Counted from the first letter of the stretch, positions 17,168 to 26,665 are shown. The stretch is 35,331 nucleotides of DNA from Candidatus Methanocrinis natronophilus (GCA_029167045.1 JARFPK010000023.1:1-35331); one strand, 5' to 3'. A program made the numbers and translations. The notes: a model not told the origin generated them from the sequence alone.

Positions 17168-18139
17168 TTGAGGACCCTGGGCCCCGACGGCGGAGGAAGG
17201 CGGAGCGAGCCGCCCGGGGAGGCGGGGGCCGTCGTGAAGGCGATCAGCTCTTCGGGAGGCGGATCCGCCCCCTCCCCCCGATATTCTCGATATCCCGTGA
17301 ATTCGACGAGATCCCCCGAGCTCCGCCGGGGCCCGGAACATCCGCCAACCGTCGGACGCTACGCCGTCGGGGGCCGGCCGCCGAGGCTCACCGACGGGAT
17401 CATCCTGGCGGAGAGGGTCCACGCCGCCCTCGTCGAGCTATCGGACGGCTCGACGACCTTTACCGGCTGCGATGAGGCCGGAAGGGCCCTCGTCGGCCAC
17501 AACCACGCCTTCATCCTCCCCGAGTCGGTCGAGGCCCTGGGCCGGGGGAGGGAGGGCGAGGTTACCTCCGTCACCGTATACGCCCCCGCGGGCTTCGGCT
17601 CTCGCGAAAGGACCGCTTTAGAAGCCCTCCGGGAGGTCCGGGGCGACGGGATCGTGGCCGACCTAACCCTCCTCGGCCTCGGCTTCCCCGGCGACTTCGG
17701 CGGGGCCGACCCGGCCAAAGGTGGCTCAACCCTCCTCGTCGAGTCCAAGACATGGACCTCCCGGACCCCCTTCATCCCCACAAGACACCCCAAGGCGACC
17801 CGGGCGGGAGCACCGAAGCTCGACCCCGCAGGAAGGCAGATAGGAAGCCCCGAGCACGAGCTCTTGCGCCTCCTGGCCCTGGCGGGTTTTGCCGAACCGG
17901 TGACCGTCGAGCCGGTCTCCTTCACCGAGATCGCCGGGGAGAGGGTCGAATGGGCGAGCTTCCGGCGGGGGCGAAACAGCGGGGACGGAAGGAGGGCGGG
18001 GTCGGCGGGATACGGCTTTCGGATCGAGTTTGCCGAGCCGGTCCGGGGGCCGGTGGTGGTGGGGTACGGGGCGCATTTTGGGATGGGGGGGTTTGAGGCA
18101 GTGATGGATTATGGAGCAGGTCATTATTATGAAGGTTAA
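17168..18139 (+). CDS. csb2: Csb2 (GSU0054 family) C-terminal, Cas6-like half only
   Basis: Csb2 of type I-G (old I-U) systems is a Cas5-Cas6 fusion of roughly 450-550 residues. Here only about the last 270 residues are recognisable: GRYAVGGRPPRLTDGIILAE, LTGKD-like FTGCDEAGRALVGHNHAFILP, VTVYAPAGFGSRERTALEAL, WTSRTPFIPTRHPK and the closing GPVVVGYGAHFGMGGF, a glycine-rich Cas6-type loop. The Cas5-like N-terminal half is absent and about 60 low-complexity residues precede the conserved part. I start it at the TTG at 17168 for its ribosome site; a GTG at 17159 is possible. The end overlaps cmr1 by 11 bases, so the gene is coupled to the type III operon. High GC like the host. Proposed role: crRNA processing, possibly through the His pair in GHNHAF (inference). 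Confidence 0.72.
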   Translation: MRTLGPDGGGRRSEPPGEAGAVVKAISSSGGGSAPSPRYSRYPVNSTRSPELRRGPEHPPTVGRYAVGGRPPRLTDGIILAERVHAALVELSDGSTTFTGCDEAGRALVGHNHAFILPESVEALGRGREGEVTSVTVYAPAGFGSRERTALEALREVRGDGIVADLTLLGLGFPGDFGGADPAKGGSTLLVESKTWTSRTPFIPTRHPKATRAGAPKLDPAGRQIGSPEHELLRLLALAGFAEPVTVEPVSFTEIAGERVEWASFRRGRNSGDGRRAGSAGYGFRIEFAEPVRGPVVVGYGAHFGMGGFEAVMDYGAGHYYEG

Positions 18140-19478
18140 AATAAAAACAATAACGCCACTCTGGACTGGGGGCATCAACGGCAGTTGTGATCGCATTCAC
18201 GAGACCGGCATCATCGGGAGCATGCGCTGGTGGTATGAGGCCATCGTTCGGGGTCTAGGTGGAGATGCATGTGATCCGAGCCAGCATGAGTGCCCCGACA
18301 AAGATGGCTATTACTGTGATTCATGTGCGATCTTCGGAACAACTGGACTTAAGCGATCTTTTCGAATTGATTTGCCAATCATTGAGAACCCAAATAACAA
18401 AGAACAATTAACGATAAAAGTTTGCAACAACCGCGGCTGGTATTTGAAGCGTGGCCTTTTTGAAAACGAGGTTGAAGGATACTTAATTTCTGGGCGCCTG
18501 TCCAATTGGACCGAATGGGAAGATGTAAGCCAGTTCCTTGCTCTGGCACTTCGTCTTGCTTCGGAATGGGGCGGATTAGGAGCACGAACTCAGCAAGGAT
18601 ACGGAGTTGCAAAGGTTGAGACGGACCCAGTACTGAATATAAATAAAGCGCTTTTATTCAATGGAGATCTCAACCAACGTCCAAGCCAGAGAACGAATAC
18701 AGGACAAGAATTGCCCAGGTTTGACGAGTTTTTCTTTGCAAGGATACGTTTCTACTCTGAAGATCCTTGGACTTTTATTAAAAACAATACAACAAAAATC
18801 ATTCCATTAGAGGAGTTTCAATATTATCAGGATACGGGAATTGTTCCAATCTCCTCTTTGGTTCGTTACTATCTTCGGAAGTTGATCCGCCAAGAGATCG
18901 GGCACAAAAGCAAATCCAATTCTGTAGCTCGTTGGAGGCTCATGGGCGTTCTGAGTGGAAGATATCATAATGGTGATTTCGGAAAGGTAAAGGCTATTGA
19001 ATGGAGATGCCAAAAATGCGGAGGTTTATGGGACCATAAACCAACTCGGAATGAGCATTTGAACTGCAGGGGCAGAGCAGCCGAATGGATATGGCAGTGC
19101 GAGAACTGCGAGAGAGAGTGGGGAAAGTTTTATCTGATGAATAAAGAAACAAGTACGATAGAGCGTTGCAAATCGCTTATCCAAGTATCTCACGCTTATT
19201 GCGTTGGCGAGAATCTATATGAATTCCGTATCTGGGGCTGGATCCCGCAGGTATTACCAGGAAGCCTAAAGCGAGAAGATGTATTGGATAAGTTAATTGA
19301 GTGGTTAGGAGTGGAAACACGAGATCTTCGTGAATGGCAAGATGCATATGTGGGCAAACTGTGGGATGCAAGCCTCGTGAATCTGCAGCAACCTCAAGTC
19401 CTTTGTTTTGACAAGAAAGAAAGCGAAACATCTGAGGACTACCTACGGGCTTTATCTAATTCAGGAGGGAAATTATGA
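18129..19478 (+). CDS. cmr1: Type III-B RAMP protein Cmr1
   Basis: The 449-residue protein begins MKVKIKTITPLWTGG, followed by IHETGIIGSMRWWYEAIVRG and CDSCAIFGTTGLKRSFRI, the defining N-terminal signatures of Cmr1 (Cas7-group RAMP). A glycine-rich RAMP loop, EWGGLGARTQQGYGVAKV, lies at about residues 140-157. Near residues 294-330 there is an inserted four-cysteine zinc-ribbon-like element (CQKCGG then CENC). Cmr1 binds the 3' end of the crRNA-target duplex in Cmr complexes. The ATG at 18129 is preferred over one six codons earlier. Its stop overlaps the next start (ATGA). Base composition drops to clearly AT-richer than the preceding Csb2 segment, a sign of separate origin. Confidence 0.88.
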   Translation: MKVKIKTITPLWTGGINGSCDRIHETGIIGSMRWWYEAIVRGLGGDACDPSQHECPDKDGYYCDSCAIFGTTGLKRSFRIDLPIIENPNNKEQLTIKVCNNRGWYLKRGLFENEVEGYLISGRLSNWTEWEDVSQFLALALRLASEWGGLGARTQQGYGVAKVETDPVLNINKALLFNGDLNQRPSQRTNTGQELPRFDEFFFARIRFYSEDPWTFIKNNTTKIIPLEEFQYYQDTGIVPISSLVRYYLRKLIRQEIGHKSKSNSVARWRLMGVLSGRYHNGDFGKVKAIEWRCQKCGGLWDHKPTRNEHLNCRGRAAEWIWQCENCEREWGKFYLMNKETSTIERCKSLIQVSHAYCVGENLYEFRIWGWIPQVLPGSLKREDVLDKLIEWLGVETRDLREWQDAYVGKLWDASLVNLQQPQVLCFDKKESETSEDYLRALSNSGGKL

Positions 19479-20539
19479 TTTATGAAGTCCAAGCGTTTAA
19501 TAAGTCTCCAACAGAGATTCGTGGAAGAGACATCGACAGCTTGCTTGAAGAAATTAATAGAGATATTTGGCACCGTGTTCAATTGCTCGCTCACACCTCG
19601 ATAACCCAAAGAAAAACCTACGCCCAAACAGGTGATCGGCCGGATCGTCCCGGAGGTCTTCGCAAGTTGATAGAAGACAAAACGCTCGACGAATATTTCG
19701 AGATGCAACACAAGACATTCTTAGAGCCCCTGTCCCTAAAGGCAGCTTGTCCGGACATCTCCCTCTTTCCGGCCGGTTCCTGGTCCCTTCAGTTCAAATT
19801 CACACTTCGCAAGCCCTACATCAGCCGGGACGATACCGACTTCTACATCCTTGATAATCCAGTCAAAAAAGAGAAGGTTTTCAAGGTGCCGTATGTGGCA
19901 CCCAGTCAGTGGAAAGGGGCACTGCGATCGGCGATGGTGCTCGAGCTTGCGAAGGATTGCCCATTGCAGCCAGAAGATTTCGCACAAAGACGATTTAGGA
20001 TGGCTGTACTTTTCGGCGACGAAAAAGGAGAAGAACCCAGATCTATCAAGGGTCTTGCAAAGTATCTAGATGAAAAAGGGGGCGAGGAGGCTTCAGAAAT
20101 ATATCGTCAGCTTGTGAAGCAGTGCTTCAACGGAGAGCCAAACGAATCTCTTCCGCATCACCGGGGATGTCTTCATTTCTATCCTACCTACTTTGACCAG
20201 ATCGGCCTTGAGGTCATTAACCCTCACCAACGCGATACAGGTGCGGGAAAGTTGCCCATTTACTTTGAATGCGTGCCCGATGGTGCAGAAGGCACCTTTA
20301 CTCTGCTCTACGTTCCCCTCAGAGGACCGGAGATAAGCCACGAAGATGCAAAAAAGCATGCTTCGCAGGATCTTGAGGTCGTTGCTGAGGGCATACGTGC
20401 GATGATGACCACCTATGGCTTTGGAGCGAAGACAAGCAGTGGATTTGGGGTGGCAAGAGACGATAGCAAAGAGACGACCGTAAAACCTGAAGAATTCCAA
20501 GATATATTCAAAGTAGCATGGCAGGAGGAGCTAAAATGA
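19475..20539 (+). CDS. cmr6: RAMP superfamily protein, Cmr6-like
   Basis: The 354-residue Cas7-type RAMP protein has the Cmr6-like segment FRKPYISRDDTDFYIL-type (RKPYISRDDTDFYILDNPVK), then FKVPYVAPSQWKGALRSAM, the motif that positions RNA in Cmr6 and its relatives. It ends with the glycine-rich loop TTYGFGAKTSSGFGVARD near residue 335. The subunit name is by motif and by elimination, since cmr1, cmr4, cmr5 and a cmr3-like gene are assigned elsewhere. It starts with ATG at 19475, overlapping the cmr1 stop, with CAGGAGGGA upstream. Its stop overlaps the csx11 start. It would be part of the crRNA-bound effector backbone. Confidence 0.68.
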   Translation: MIYEVQAFNKSPTEIRGRDIDSLLEEINRDIWHRVQLLAHTSITQRKTYAQTGDRPDRPGGLRKLIEDKTLDEYFEMQHKTFLEPLSLKAACPDISLFPAGSWSLQFKFTLRKPYISRDDTDFYILDNPVKKEKVFKVPYVAPSQWKGALRSAMVLELAKDCPLQPEDFAQRRFRMAVLFGDEKGEEPRSIKGLAKYLDEKGGEEASEIYRQLVKQCFNGEPNESLPHHRGCLHFYPTYFDQIGLEVINPHQRDTGAGKLPIYFECVPDGAEGTFTLLYVPLRGPEISHEDAKKHASQDLEVVAEGIRAMMTTYGFGAKTSSGFGVARDDSKETTVKPEEFQDIFKVAWQEELK

Positions 20540-23500
20540 TCGACCTTAGCAAACTTGAAGAATGTCGTGATTCGATGATATTGGCTGCGACGGGCGCTAT
20601 GTTGCATAACCTGGGAAAAGTTAGTAGCAAATTTATAGAGCCCAAACTAACGAAAGAAGGTACTAATTTTCTATATCAACATATTTTAAACCTTATTGAT
20701 CCTCTTTGTCCCAAATTACCTGAAAAATTATGGGATAAATGTCCCAATCTTCCTCAATCGGATATTCTAAATGCTGCTACGAAACAGATGCTATCTAGTA
20801 ATTCATTTAATCTTCCCTGTCCATATAACGATCGTGTATATGTACCGGGAGATTTGATCGAATATCTTGGCCAACGTGAACCATGGTACGCAGATTATAG
20901 GGGAAAATTGGGGATATTTTATCTATTTGAAAATGGATCACTATTGACTCATTTGATGAATCGTGCCCACCGTGGAGCGTCTGGTGGGGAAAAGGAGGAT
21001 ATGTATAAAGAAGACCAAACAGATGGGCGTAATCTCTGGATAGCCACACCTTTTGGTTGGGAGAGACCTGCTCTTAGCCTCCCTGATATCGACGACTTGC
21101 GCATTCAAGTCGAAACTGCAATCCAGAAACACCTCGGGAATAATCCATCTTCTAGCTCTTTGGAGCAATTGTCTATCGACCTTCAGATGCATTTATCCAA
21201 AACTATCGCGGATACACGAAGACCAGTAAACGATGTTACAGTATGGGACATTGGACACACTGGTATGGCGTTCCTTGTGACAGAGGCTATTGGCCATATT
21301 TTGGCTGGCCGACCTCTGGAGCACAATGATTTTTGCAGGACCGAAAGCCAGAATATGCTTTTTTGGCGAGTTCTATCCATTCGTACTTGTGGCTTAAGAT
21401 ATTTGGAGGAAGCTAATACTCTTGCTGATTTAAGAGTGAGAAAAAGATTATTAGAACAAGCTCTTGAGAGAGTTAGAAGTGCACTGGAGAGAAACTTGCT
21501 AGCTATTCAAGTATATAAAGATGAAAATGGAAGTTATTATATATTTCCTGAATTTGAGTGTGATGTAGAATCTATCCTCAAAGTAGTAAATTCCATAGTT
21601 AGTCCCCTTGTTGAAATTGACTGCCGAATATTGGAGGTGAAATTAAGCTCTGATATTGTAGTTAACCACCCTAAAGACAAGGGTGGGAAAAATATTGGAG
21701 ATTATATTCTGGATGATTTAATTAAAAATCCCTCTGATAAATCAGATCCGGCGTTAATTAATCCTGCCTGGAAGGAGCCATATATTAATGATGAAATCTG
21801 CTCAGAATGCGGAATTCGGCCTCAAGGATATGGGCCGGACAAAGTATCATCTTATCGAAATAACCCCGAAGATTTTAGCGAGAAGGCAAGACGGCGCAAA
21901 TTGTGTTGCTTATGTATGCATCGCAGATCTGGCGTGGCCGAACAATGGGTTTCTCGCATAAGGAAAGGAGTCGACAGTTGCACCGTATGGACTGATGAAG
22001 TGGCCGATAAGAATGGTAGAATAGCATTGGTCGCTGGAAATTTACCGGCAGAACAATTTATCCGCTTCATGGCATATCCCCATGAAGATCATTCTTGGAA
22101 TAAATTTAAGCATCATGTTCAATGGGTAGGGAGTCCACCTCCAGTAGATACTACTATTCAAATTAAGGGACAGGGCCAATTTAAGTGGACCGGAACAGTT
22201 CTCATAGGTGAAGATGAGCTGAGAACCTTTAAAGATCCCAATCTCAATATTCACTATCCTCACAGCATGAATTTAGTCTCTGATCAGATCGAATCGGATA
22301 ATGGTGGTAATATATTCATAGAAGTATCGAACAATTTAATAGATGAATTCGGTATTAATGGGGCGATTAAGATCTGGGGTAAAGATTTCACTGTTGTAGA
22401 TAACCATAGGCTTAAAACTACAAATAGCGATTCAGTTCTAAAAGTCAGAAATATGCTTCTTTGGAGCGACAATAGTGCCAACTTCTTCTTTTGGGTACGC
22501 AATGCTAAGCCAGTATTTCTAACAGAAAGTGAAGCGGCCACAAACAACTCCTTTGCCCGCATTCGTCGCGTTTGGGAGACAACCCATAACTTCTGGAAGG
22601 AGGTCTGCCCCTCCGACGTAGAAGCTGAGATGGCTCAATCATTAGTACGGCATCAGCTGAGACAAAAAGAACACAGGTTCATGATAAAACCCAAGGATGT
22701 AGAAGAGCTCGAACTCGGCTCTTTCAATGCCTACGACCTGGTGCTTCCGAAGGGCGTACGAATGAGCGTAGTGTGGGATTCTATCAAAAATATTTTTATT
22801 ACCAGTGACAACTTGGATTACCTTGTAACCAAACAACAGTTAGATGAACCACTTCAAAGTGCCCTTCAAAGGGGGGTCAATTTAACCATCGAAGAGCCCG
22901 TGGGCTATGGTGCTAAAACCAAAATTCGAGGAGCATTCGAGATTGCAGAGGTTGCTAAGATACCCAAGAGTGCCTATACCCCGGTAATCCCCATATTAGC
23001 CGAGCCACGAAACTTTATGGCCCTAGTGCCTGCCGACAGAGCGCTAGAGGTGATAGAGGCCATCAAGGCCAAATACGAAAGAGAAATGGGCAAGGTACTA
23101 AATAGGCTGCCTCTACATCTAGGGGTTGTCTATGCTCGCAGACGCACACCATTGAGGGCGATTCTTAACGCCGGAAGGCGGATGCTCGATCAATCTGCAA
23201 CCCCTGAAGGTTGGAAGGTCGTGAAGGCTGACCCAAAATCTATTGAGAATGGAGACAAGCTTCCAAAGCGATTCAACGATGATGAATCTGGCCAATTCAA
23301 CGAATGGTACGAGATCTTCCTTGAGAACGATGGTAGGCAGCTTAAATGGTACGTTCCCGCAGTTATGGGGGATGGCAAAACTCCTGACCTGTGGTATCCT
23401 TACGTATTTCTGAATACCTTAAGCGAACCTTCTTATCGAGATCGAAGTTTTCAGGCGCTCAACCCCTGGACGGGTTCTGATGGTTGGCTTGTGCATGTAG

Positions 23501-24006
23501 CTGACCTAAAGACCGACGATTCCGTCTACTTCACCCCAGCGACCCTGGACTTCCAATGGCTGGACAGCGCTGGACGGCGCTTCGAGATCGCCTACGATAA
23601 CCAAGGCCAACGCCGCGGTCTTCACCGTCGCCCCTATTTGCTGGATGAATTGGAAGATTTGGAGCGTATCTGGAAAACGCTCAAAAATCATTTGAGCAAA
23701 AATCAGATTTACGCCATCCGAGATCTGATTGAGGCAAAACGAGCAGAATGGCAAGAGATGAACCCAGTTCTTGCAGAATTCAATCCACAAGGTGAGATAA
23801 TAAAGCCGCCCGAGGACGTCTTTTGGCAGTTTTGTTATAACGCGCTGGCTAATGCTGAATGGCGTGATGGAGAAAAGCCATGGCAGGTCGGTAAGAGAGA
23901 CCGAGATATATGGCTCGCCCAATGGGCAAATTACCTCGCCAGCGGGTGGTTTACTGATGTAGTTGAGCTTCACCTACAAATTATGAAAGAGGAGGTTCAG
24001 ATATGA
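20536..24006 (+). CDS. csx11: Csx11-family Cas10, large subunit with degenerate HD and palm sites
   Basis: The 1156-residue protein is the Cas10-family large subunit of a Cmr-like complex. An N-terminal HD-like segment reads GAMLHNLGKVSS (residues 20-31), with Asn where Cas10 HD nucleases have Asp. DVTVWDIGHTGMAFL (about 235) resembles the Cmr2 D-x4-D segment. Zinc-type motifs CSECG (about 422) and CCLC (about 457) fall in the middle. The second palm region reads FMALVPADRALEVIEAIKAK (about 826) followed by LPLHLGVVYARRRTPLRAIL. There is no GGDD anywhere, as I recall for Csx11 (TIGR02682), so cyclic oligoadenylate synthesis is unlikely. The start ATG at 20536 follows GGAGGAG and overlaps the cmr6 stop (ATGA). 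Confidence 0.85.
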   Translation: MIDLSKLEECRDSMILAATGAMLHNLGKVSSKFIEPKLTKEGTNFLYQHILNLIDPLCPKLPEKLWDKCPNLPQSDILNAATKQMLSSNSFNLPCPYNDRVYVPGDLIEYLGQREPWYADYRGKLGIFYLFENGSLLTHLMNRAHRGASGGEKEDMYKEDQTDGRNLWIATPFGWERPALSLPDIDDLRIQVETAIQKHLGNNPSSSSLEQLSIDLQMHLSKTIADTRRPVNDVTVWDIGHTGMAFLVTEAIGHILAGRPLEHNDFCRTESQNMLFWRVLSIRTCGLRYLEEANTLADLRVRKRLLEQALERVRSALERNLLAIQVYKDENGSYYIFPEFECDVESILKVVNSIVSPLVEIDCRILEVKLSSDIVVNHPKDKGGKNIGDYILDDLIKNPSDKSDPALINPAWKEPYINDEICSECGIRPQGYGPDKVSSYRNNPEDFSEKARRRKLCCLCMHRRSGVAEQWVSRIRKGVDSCTVWTDEVADKNGRIALVAGNLPAEQFIRFMAYPHEDHSWNKFKHHVQWVGSPPPVDTTIQIKGQGQFKWTGTVLIGEDELRTFKDPNLNIHYPHSMNLVSDQIESDNGGNIFIEVSNNLIDEFGINGAIKIWGKDFTVVDNHRLKTTNSDSVLKVRNMLLWSDNSANFFFWVRNAKPVFLTESEAATNNSFARIRRVWETTHNFWKEVCPSDVEAEMAQSLVRHQLRQKEHRFMIKPKDVEELELGSFNAYDLVLPKGVRMSVVWDSIKNIFITSDNLDYLVTKQQLDEPLQSALQRGVNLTIEEPVGYGAKTKIRGAFEIAEVAKIPKSAYTPVIPILAEPRNFMALVPADRALEVIEAIKAKYEREMGKVLNRLPLHLGVVYARRRTPLRAILNAGRRMLDQSATPEGWKVVKADPKSIENGDKLPKRFNDDESGQFNEWYEIFLENDGRQLKWYVPAVMGDGKTPDLWYPYVFLNTLSEPSYRDRSFQALNPWTGSDGWLVHVADLKTDDSVYFTPATLDFQWLDSAGRRFEIAYDNQGQRRGLHRRPYLLDELEDLERIWKTLKNHLSKNQIYAIRDLIEAKRAEWQEMNPVLAEFNPQGEIIKPPEDVFWQFCYNALANAEWRDGEKPWQVGKRDRDIWLAQWANYLASGWFTDVVELHLQIMKEEVQI

Positions 24007-25169
24007 GCTTTAGTACCTATCGATACCTGCTGATGACCACCGATCCTGTCCACATCGGGACCGGAGGAATGCGTCTTGGGCGGGTGGACAACAGCATCGT
24101 ACGAGAGCCTGGAACGCGCCTGCCAAAGGTCCCAGGAACATCCCTAAGCGGAGCGATACGTTCCTATTCGGCCTATCGCTACGGCAAACGAGGGTGTTCC
24201 GGTCAGGGTGGCCACTGTGGTCGGCCCACCTGTCCAATCTGCTATACTTTCGGCTCGGTCGGCGATGGGCGATCGTATTCAGGGGTAGTTTCCATCGGCG
24301 ACGCCCGTCTCTTGTTGTTCCCGGTCTACTCAATGACAGGTCCAGTTTGGGTGAGTACAGAAGGACTCCTAAATGAGGTCGGTTTTACTTTAGATTCAAG
24401 CGACACACATCTGGCGAAAGACTCAAGCGACGCGCCTCTGACGACGATGGACTGGGATAAACCGCTGAATCTCGGCTGGCTAATGATAAAAACGCCAGGC
24501 AAAGTTAAGATCAAACCACCAAACGAAATAAGTATTAAAGAGGAGTGGAAGACAATTGGAGGCCGCATCGTCCTCATCTCTGATAAACTCTTCTCCCAAG
24601 TGGTCAACTCCAACCTGGAAGTTAGGACTTCTGTTGCCATTGATCCAGAGACTGGCGCAGCAGAAAAGGGCGCGCTTTTCACATACGAAGCTATCCCTCG
24701 GGCAGCTTTCCTATGGCTCGATGTTGTTGTGGATGATTTTCGAGGTGCTTTTCCATCAAAAGAGCAATTGGAGGACTGGATGGAAAAGCTTGGGGGAAGC
24801 AATGGGCATGACCAGAAGAATCTCGTCAGCAATTGGCATCTCTGGAAAAAGGACGATGGTCAAGCAAAATTGAAGGAGGAAGTTCAAAAGTCACTGGGTT
24901 GGATTAAGGATGACCTGAAGCGCTACGAAATGAGTACGATGCCTACTCCAAAAGATGGGTGGAAGAACAAAATGCAGAAAGATAATCAAGACGGACCTCA
25001 GTATGTGATCACTGCAGGTGTTGAATGGATAGAGCACTTAGGCATAGGTGGAATGGGGACACGCGGCTTTGGCCGCGTAAGAGCTTTGGCGTCGTGCGAA
25101 GTTGATTACCAAACGCGAACGTTAAACGATTGCCAGTCTGTGAAATCCAGCAGCAAGGGGGTGCCATGA
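24003..25169 (+). CDS. cmr4: Type III-B RAMP protein Cmr4 (Cas7 backbone, RNA slicer)
   Basis: The 388-residue protein opens with DPVHIGTGGMRLGRVDNSIV followed by REPGTRLPKVPGTSLSGAIRS. This matches the Cmr4 N-terminus; Asp29 in VDNSIVRE corresponds to the catalytic Asp that cuts target RNA at 6-nt intervals. The cysteine element CGRPTCPICYTFG follows near residue 75, and a RAMP glycine loop LGIGGMGTRGFGRVRAL lies at the end. An intact Asp indicates that the complex can still slice RNA even though Csx11 looks inactive. The start overlaps the csx11 stop and has an AGGAGGT site; the stop overlaps the cmr5 start. Confidence 0.9.
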   Translation: MSFSTYRYLLMTTDPVHIGTGGMRLGRVDNSIVREPGTRLPKVPGTSLSGAIRSYSAYRYGKRGCSGQGGHCGRPTCPICYTFGSVGDGRSYSGVVSIGDARLLLFPVYSMTGPVWVSTEGLLNEVGFTLDSSDTHLAKDSSDAPLTTMDWDKPLNLGWLMIKTPGKVKIKPPNEISIKEEWKTIGGRIVLISDKLFSQVVNSNLEVRTSVAIDPETGAAEKGALFTYEAIPRAAFLWLDVVVDDFRGAFPSKEQLEDWMEKLGGSNGHDQKNLVSNWHLWKKDDGQAKLKEEVQKSLGWIKDDLKRYEMSTMPTPKDGWKNKMQKDNQDGPQYVITAGVEWIEHLGIGGMGTRGFGRVRALASCEVDYQTRTLNDCQSVKSSSKGVP

Positions 25170-25612
25170 TGACATTACCGACACTGGATAAAATAGCTGG
25201 ACATTATGGTCAACTCATCGTGAAAGAGTCCAAAGATAATAAACAGCACGATCGGCTTGATGTTTTTGTAACCAAGGCTCTTGGAGTTCTTCAGGAGCAG
25301 GGCGTATATGCCTGTATGCTCTTTCTCTATTCCCGCTCGGATACGGAGAAAACCAACGCACGTATCGTGAGGGAACAACTTCGCGCCATTCTACCGATGC
25401 TAAAGGATAATTACGGCATTATATGGAAGAATGAGAATAGCAATCTCGTCGAGGTTCCGCCAAGTGCCAAAGATGATAAAACAGCAGAAAACGTGCTAAA
25501 TTTTTATACTGATACAGTCGCAAGAGACCTCGATACCCTTCTCTTAGTCCGAGACCTATATGAGCAGACTCTGATCTACGCTCGCTATGGCGCCAAAGCG
25601 GCAGGGGAATGA
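25166..25612 (+). CDS. cmr5: Type III-B small subunit Cmr5
   Basis: The 148-residue, mostly helical protein fits Cmr5 by size, position after cmr4 and motifs: FVTKALGVLQEQGVYACMLF, then the C-terminal LLLVRDLYEQTLIYARYGAK, which resembles the Cmr5 end (ALEFLKWLKRFAEA-type helices). Cmr5 lines the belly of the effector filament and holds target RNA. The ATG at 25166 is used because it forms an ATGA overlap with the cmr4 stop and is preceded by AGGGGGTG; a second ATG follows immediately. The Cmr3-like gene starts one base after its stop. Confidence 0.82.
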   Translation: MMTLPTLDKIAGHYGQLIVKESKDNKQHDRLDVFVTKALGVLQEQGVYACMLFLYSRSDTEKTNARIVREQLRAILPMLKDNYGIIWKNENSNLVEVPPSAKDDKTAENVLNFYTDTVARDLDTLLLVRDLYEQTLIYARYGAKAAGE

Positions 25613-25613
25613 T

Positions 25614-26456
25614 ATGACCTGGACACACCACACCCTTAAGTTCCGCCTTCTGAGCCCGATGCATATCGGATACCGTAAGGTGGGCAACCTGATGCAGACC
25701 CGTCAGTACGTGCCGGGCAAGAACATCTGGGCTGCCCTCACCGCCCGGCTGACCAGAGATTATCACGATGGCAGCCAGGGCAAATGTTATCAGAGGATTG
25801 GTGACCTGATAAAACTGCACTTTCGATTTGGCTATCTGTGGCCTAGTCTGGACGGAAAAGACCCTTACTTTCCCTGGGTTCATAATGACTTCGACTACCA
25901 GCTCCTCAATAGCTACGCCAGCACGGCTCTCGATTATACAGTTAACTCGGCTCTTGAAGGCAGTCTCCATGAGACCGAGTATATCGCCCATGTTGCACGA
26001 AACACGTCTCAAGTTTTCATGTTAGGTGATCTATGGGTGAAGGCCACTCTTCCGGAGGAATTACACTGCTGGAAGAAAGAAATGAATAAATTGCAGCTGG
26101 GAGGCGAGCGCGCTTATGGATGGGGGCGCGTATTCTGCTGTTCGGATTTGAATGATGGTCATCAAGAAGGTGGCATAACAGTTTCTCATCATAAATGGGA
26201 GGGAAAGGGTGGGAAGATAGTTCTGACACTCGATAAGAACGATAAGATAAAGGCTCATGTTTTGGCTTCTGGGCCAGAGGCTGCTACAAGTCTTACAGGA
26301 CCAATCGAGCCTCTAGTAGGGCGTAATTGGGGCGAGCATGCAGGTCAAAATATTTCCTTCGAAAAGGTTCATTTCTCCCCCGGATGTGAGATAGAGACAG
26401 AACACGTTGAATTTGAATTAGGTTGGGATGGACGATGGAAATGCCATAGAAGATAG
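25614..26456 (+). CDS. cmr3: Cmr3/Cas5-like RAMP protein
   Basis: The 280-residue protein has a RAMP N-terminus, LKFRLLSPMHIGYRKVGNLM followed by QTRQYVPGKNIWAALTARLT, and a glycine-rich loop GGERAYGWGRVFCC near residue 162-175. It lacks the long Cmr4/Cmr6 insertions, and a Cmr3 (Cas5-group) subunit is otherwise missing from the operon, so I assign it as the subunit that caps the 5' tag of the crRNA. It is shorter than typical Cmr3 (about 320-380). The ATG at 25614 has GCAGGGGA before it and lies one base after the cmr5 stop. It ends the effector operon; the next gene has its own promoter 165 bases on. Confidence 0.65.
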   Translation: MTWTHHTLKFRLLSPMHIGYRKVGNLMQTRQYVPGKNIWAALTARLTRDYHDGSQGKCYQRIGDLIKLHFRFGYLWPSLDGKDPYFPWVHNDFDYQLLNSYASTALDYTVNSALEGSLHETEYIAHVARNTSQVFMLGDLWVKATLPEELHCWKKEMNKLQLGGERAYGWGRVFCCSDLNDGHQEGGITVSHHKWEGKGGKIVLTLDKNDKIKAHVLASGPEAATSLTGPIEPLVGRNWGEHAGQNISFEKVHFSPGCEIETEHVEFELGWDGRWKCHRR

Positions 26457-26619
26457 CAGAATGAGGAGGGAGATATATCGTATCCAACAAAAAGCAGCTT
26501 GAATCTGCCCCCTTCCTTCCAATCCCGCATGAATCCCATTTATATGTAGGTGTCTACAGTATTCGGAATCTGCTGGTCGGGATGTACTAGATCTTTAATT
26601 GATGCGAGCGATAATAAAG

Positions 26620-26627
26620 TATATATT
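26620..26627 (+). promoter_or_regulatory. TATA box for the DUF1989 gene pair
   Basis: AAAGTATATATTCC contains TATATATT at 26620-26627. A transcript would begin near 26650, just before AGGTGTG (26653-26659) and the ATG at 26666. This suggests the two genes that follow are transcribed apart from the effector operon. Confidence 0.5.
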
Positions 26628-26665
26628 CCTTAAATGAGCATTAATTGATAGCAGGTGTGTTACAA

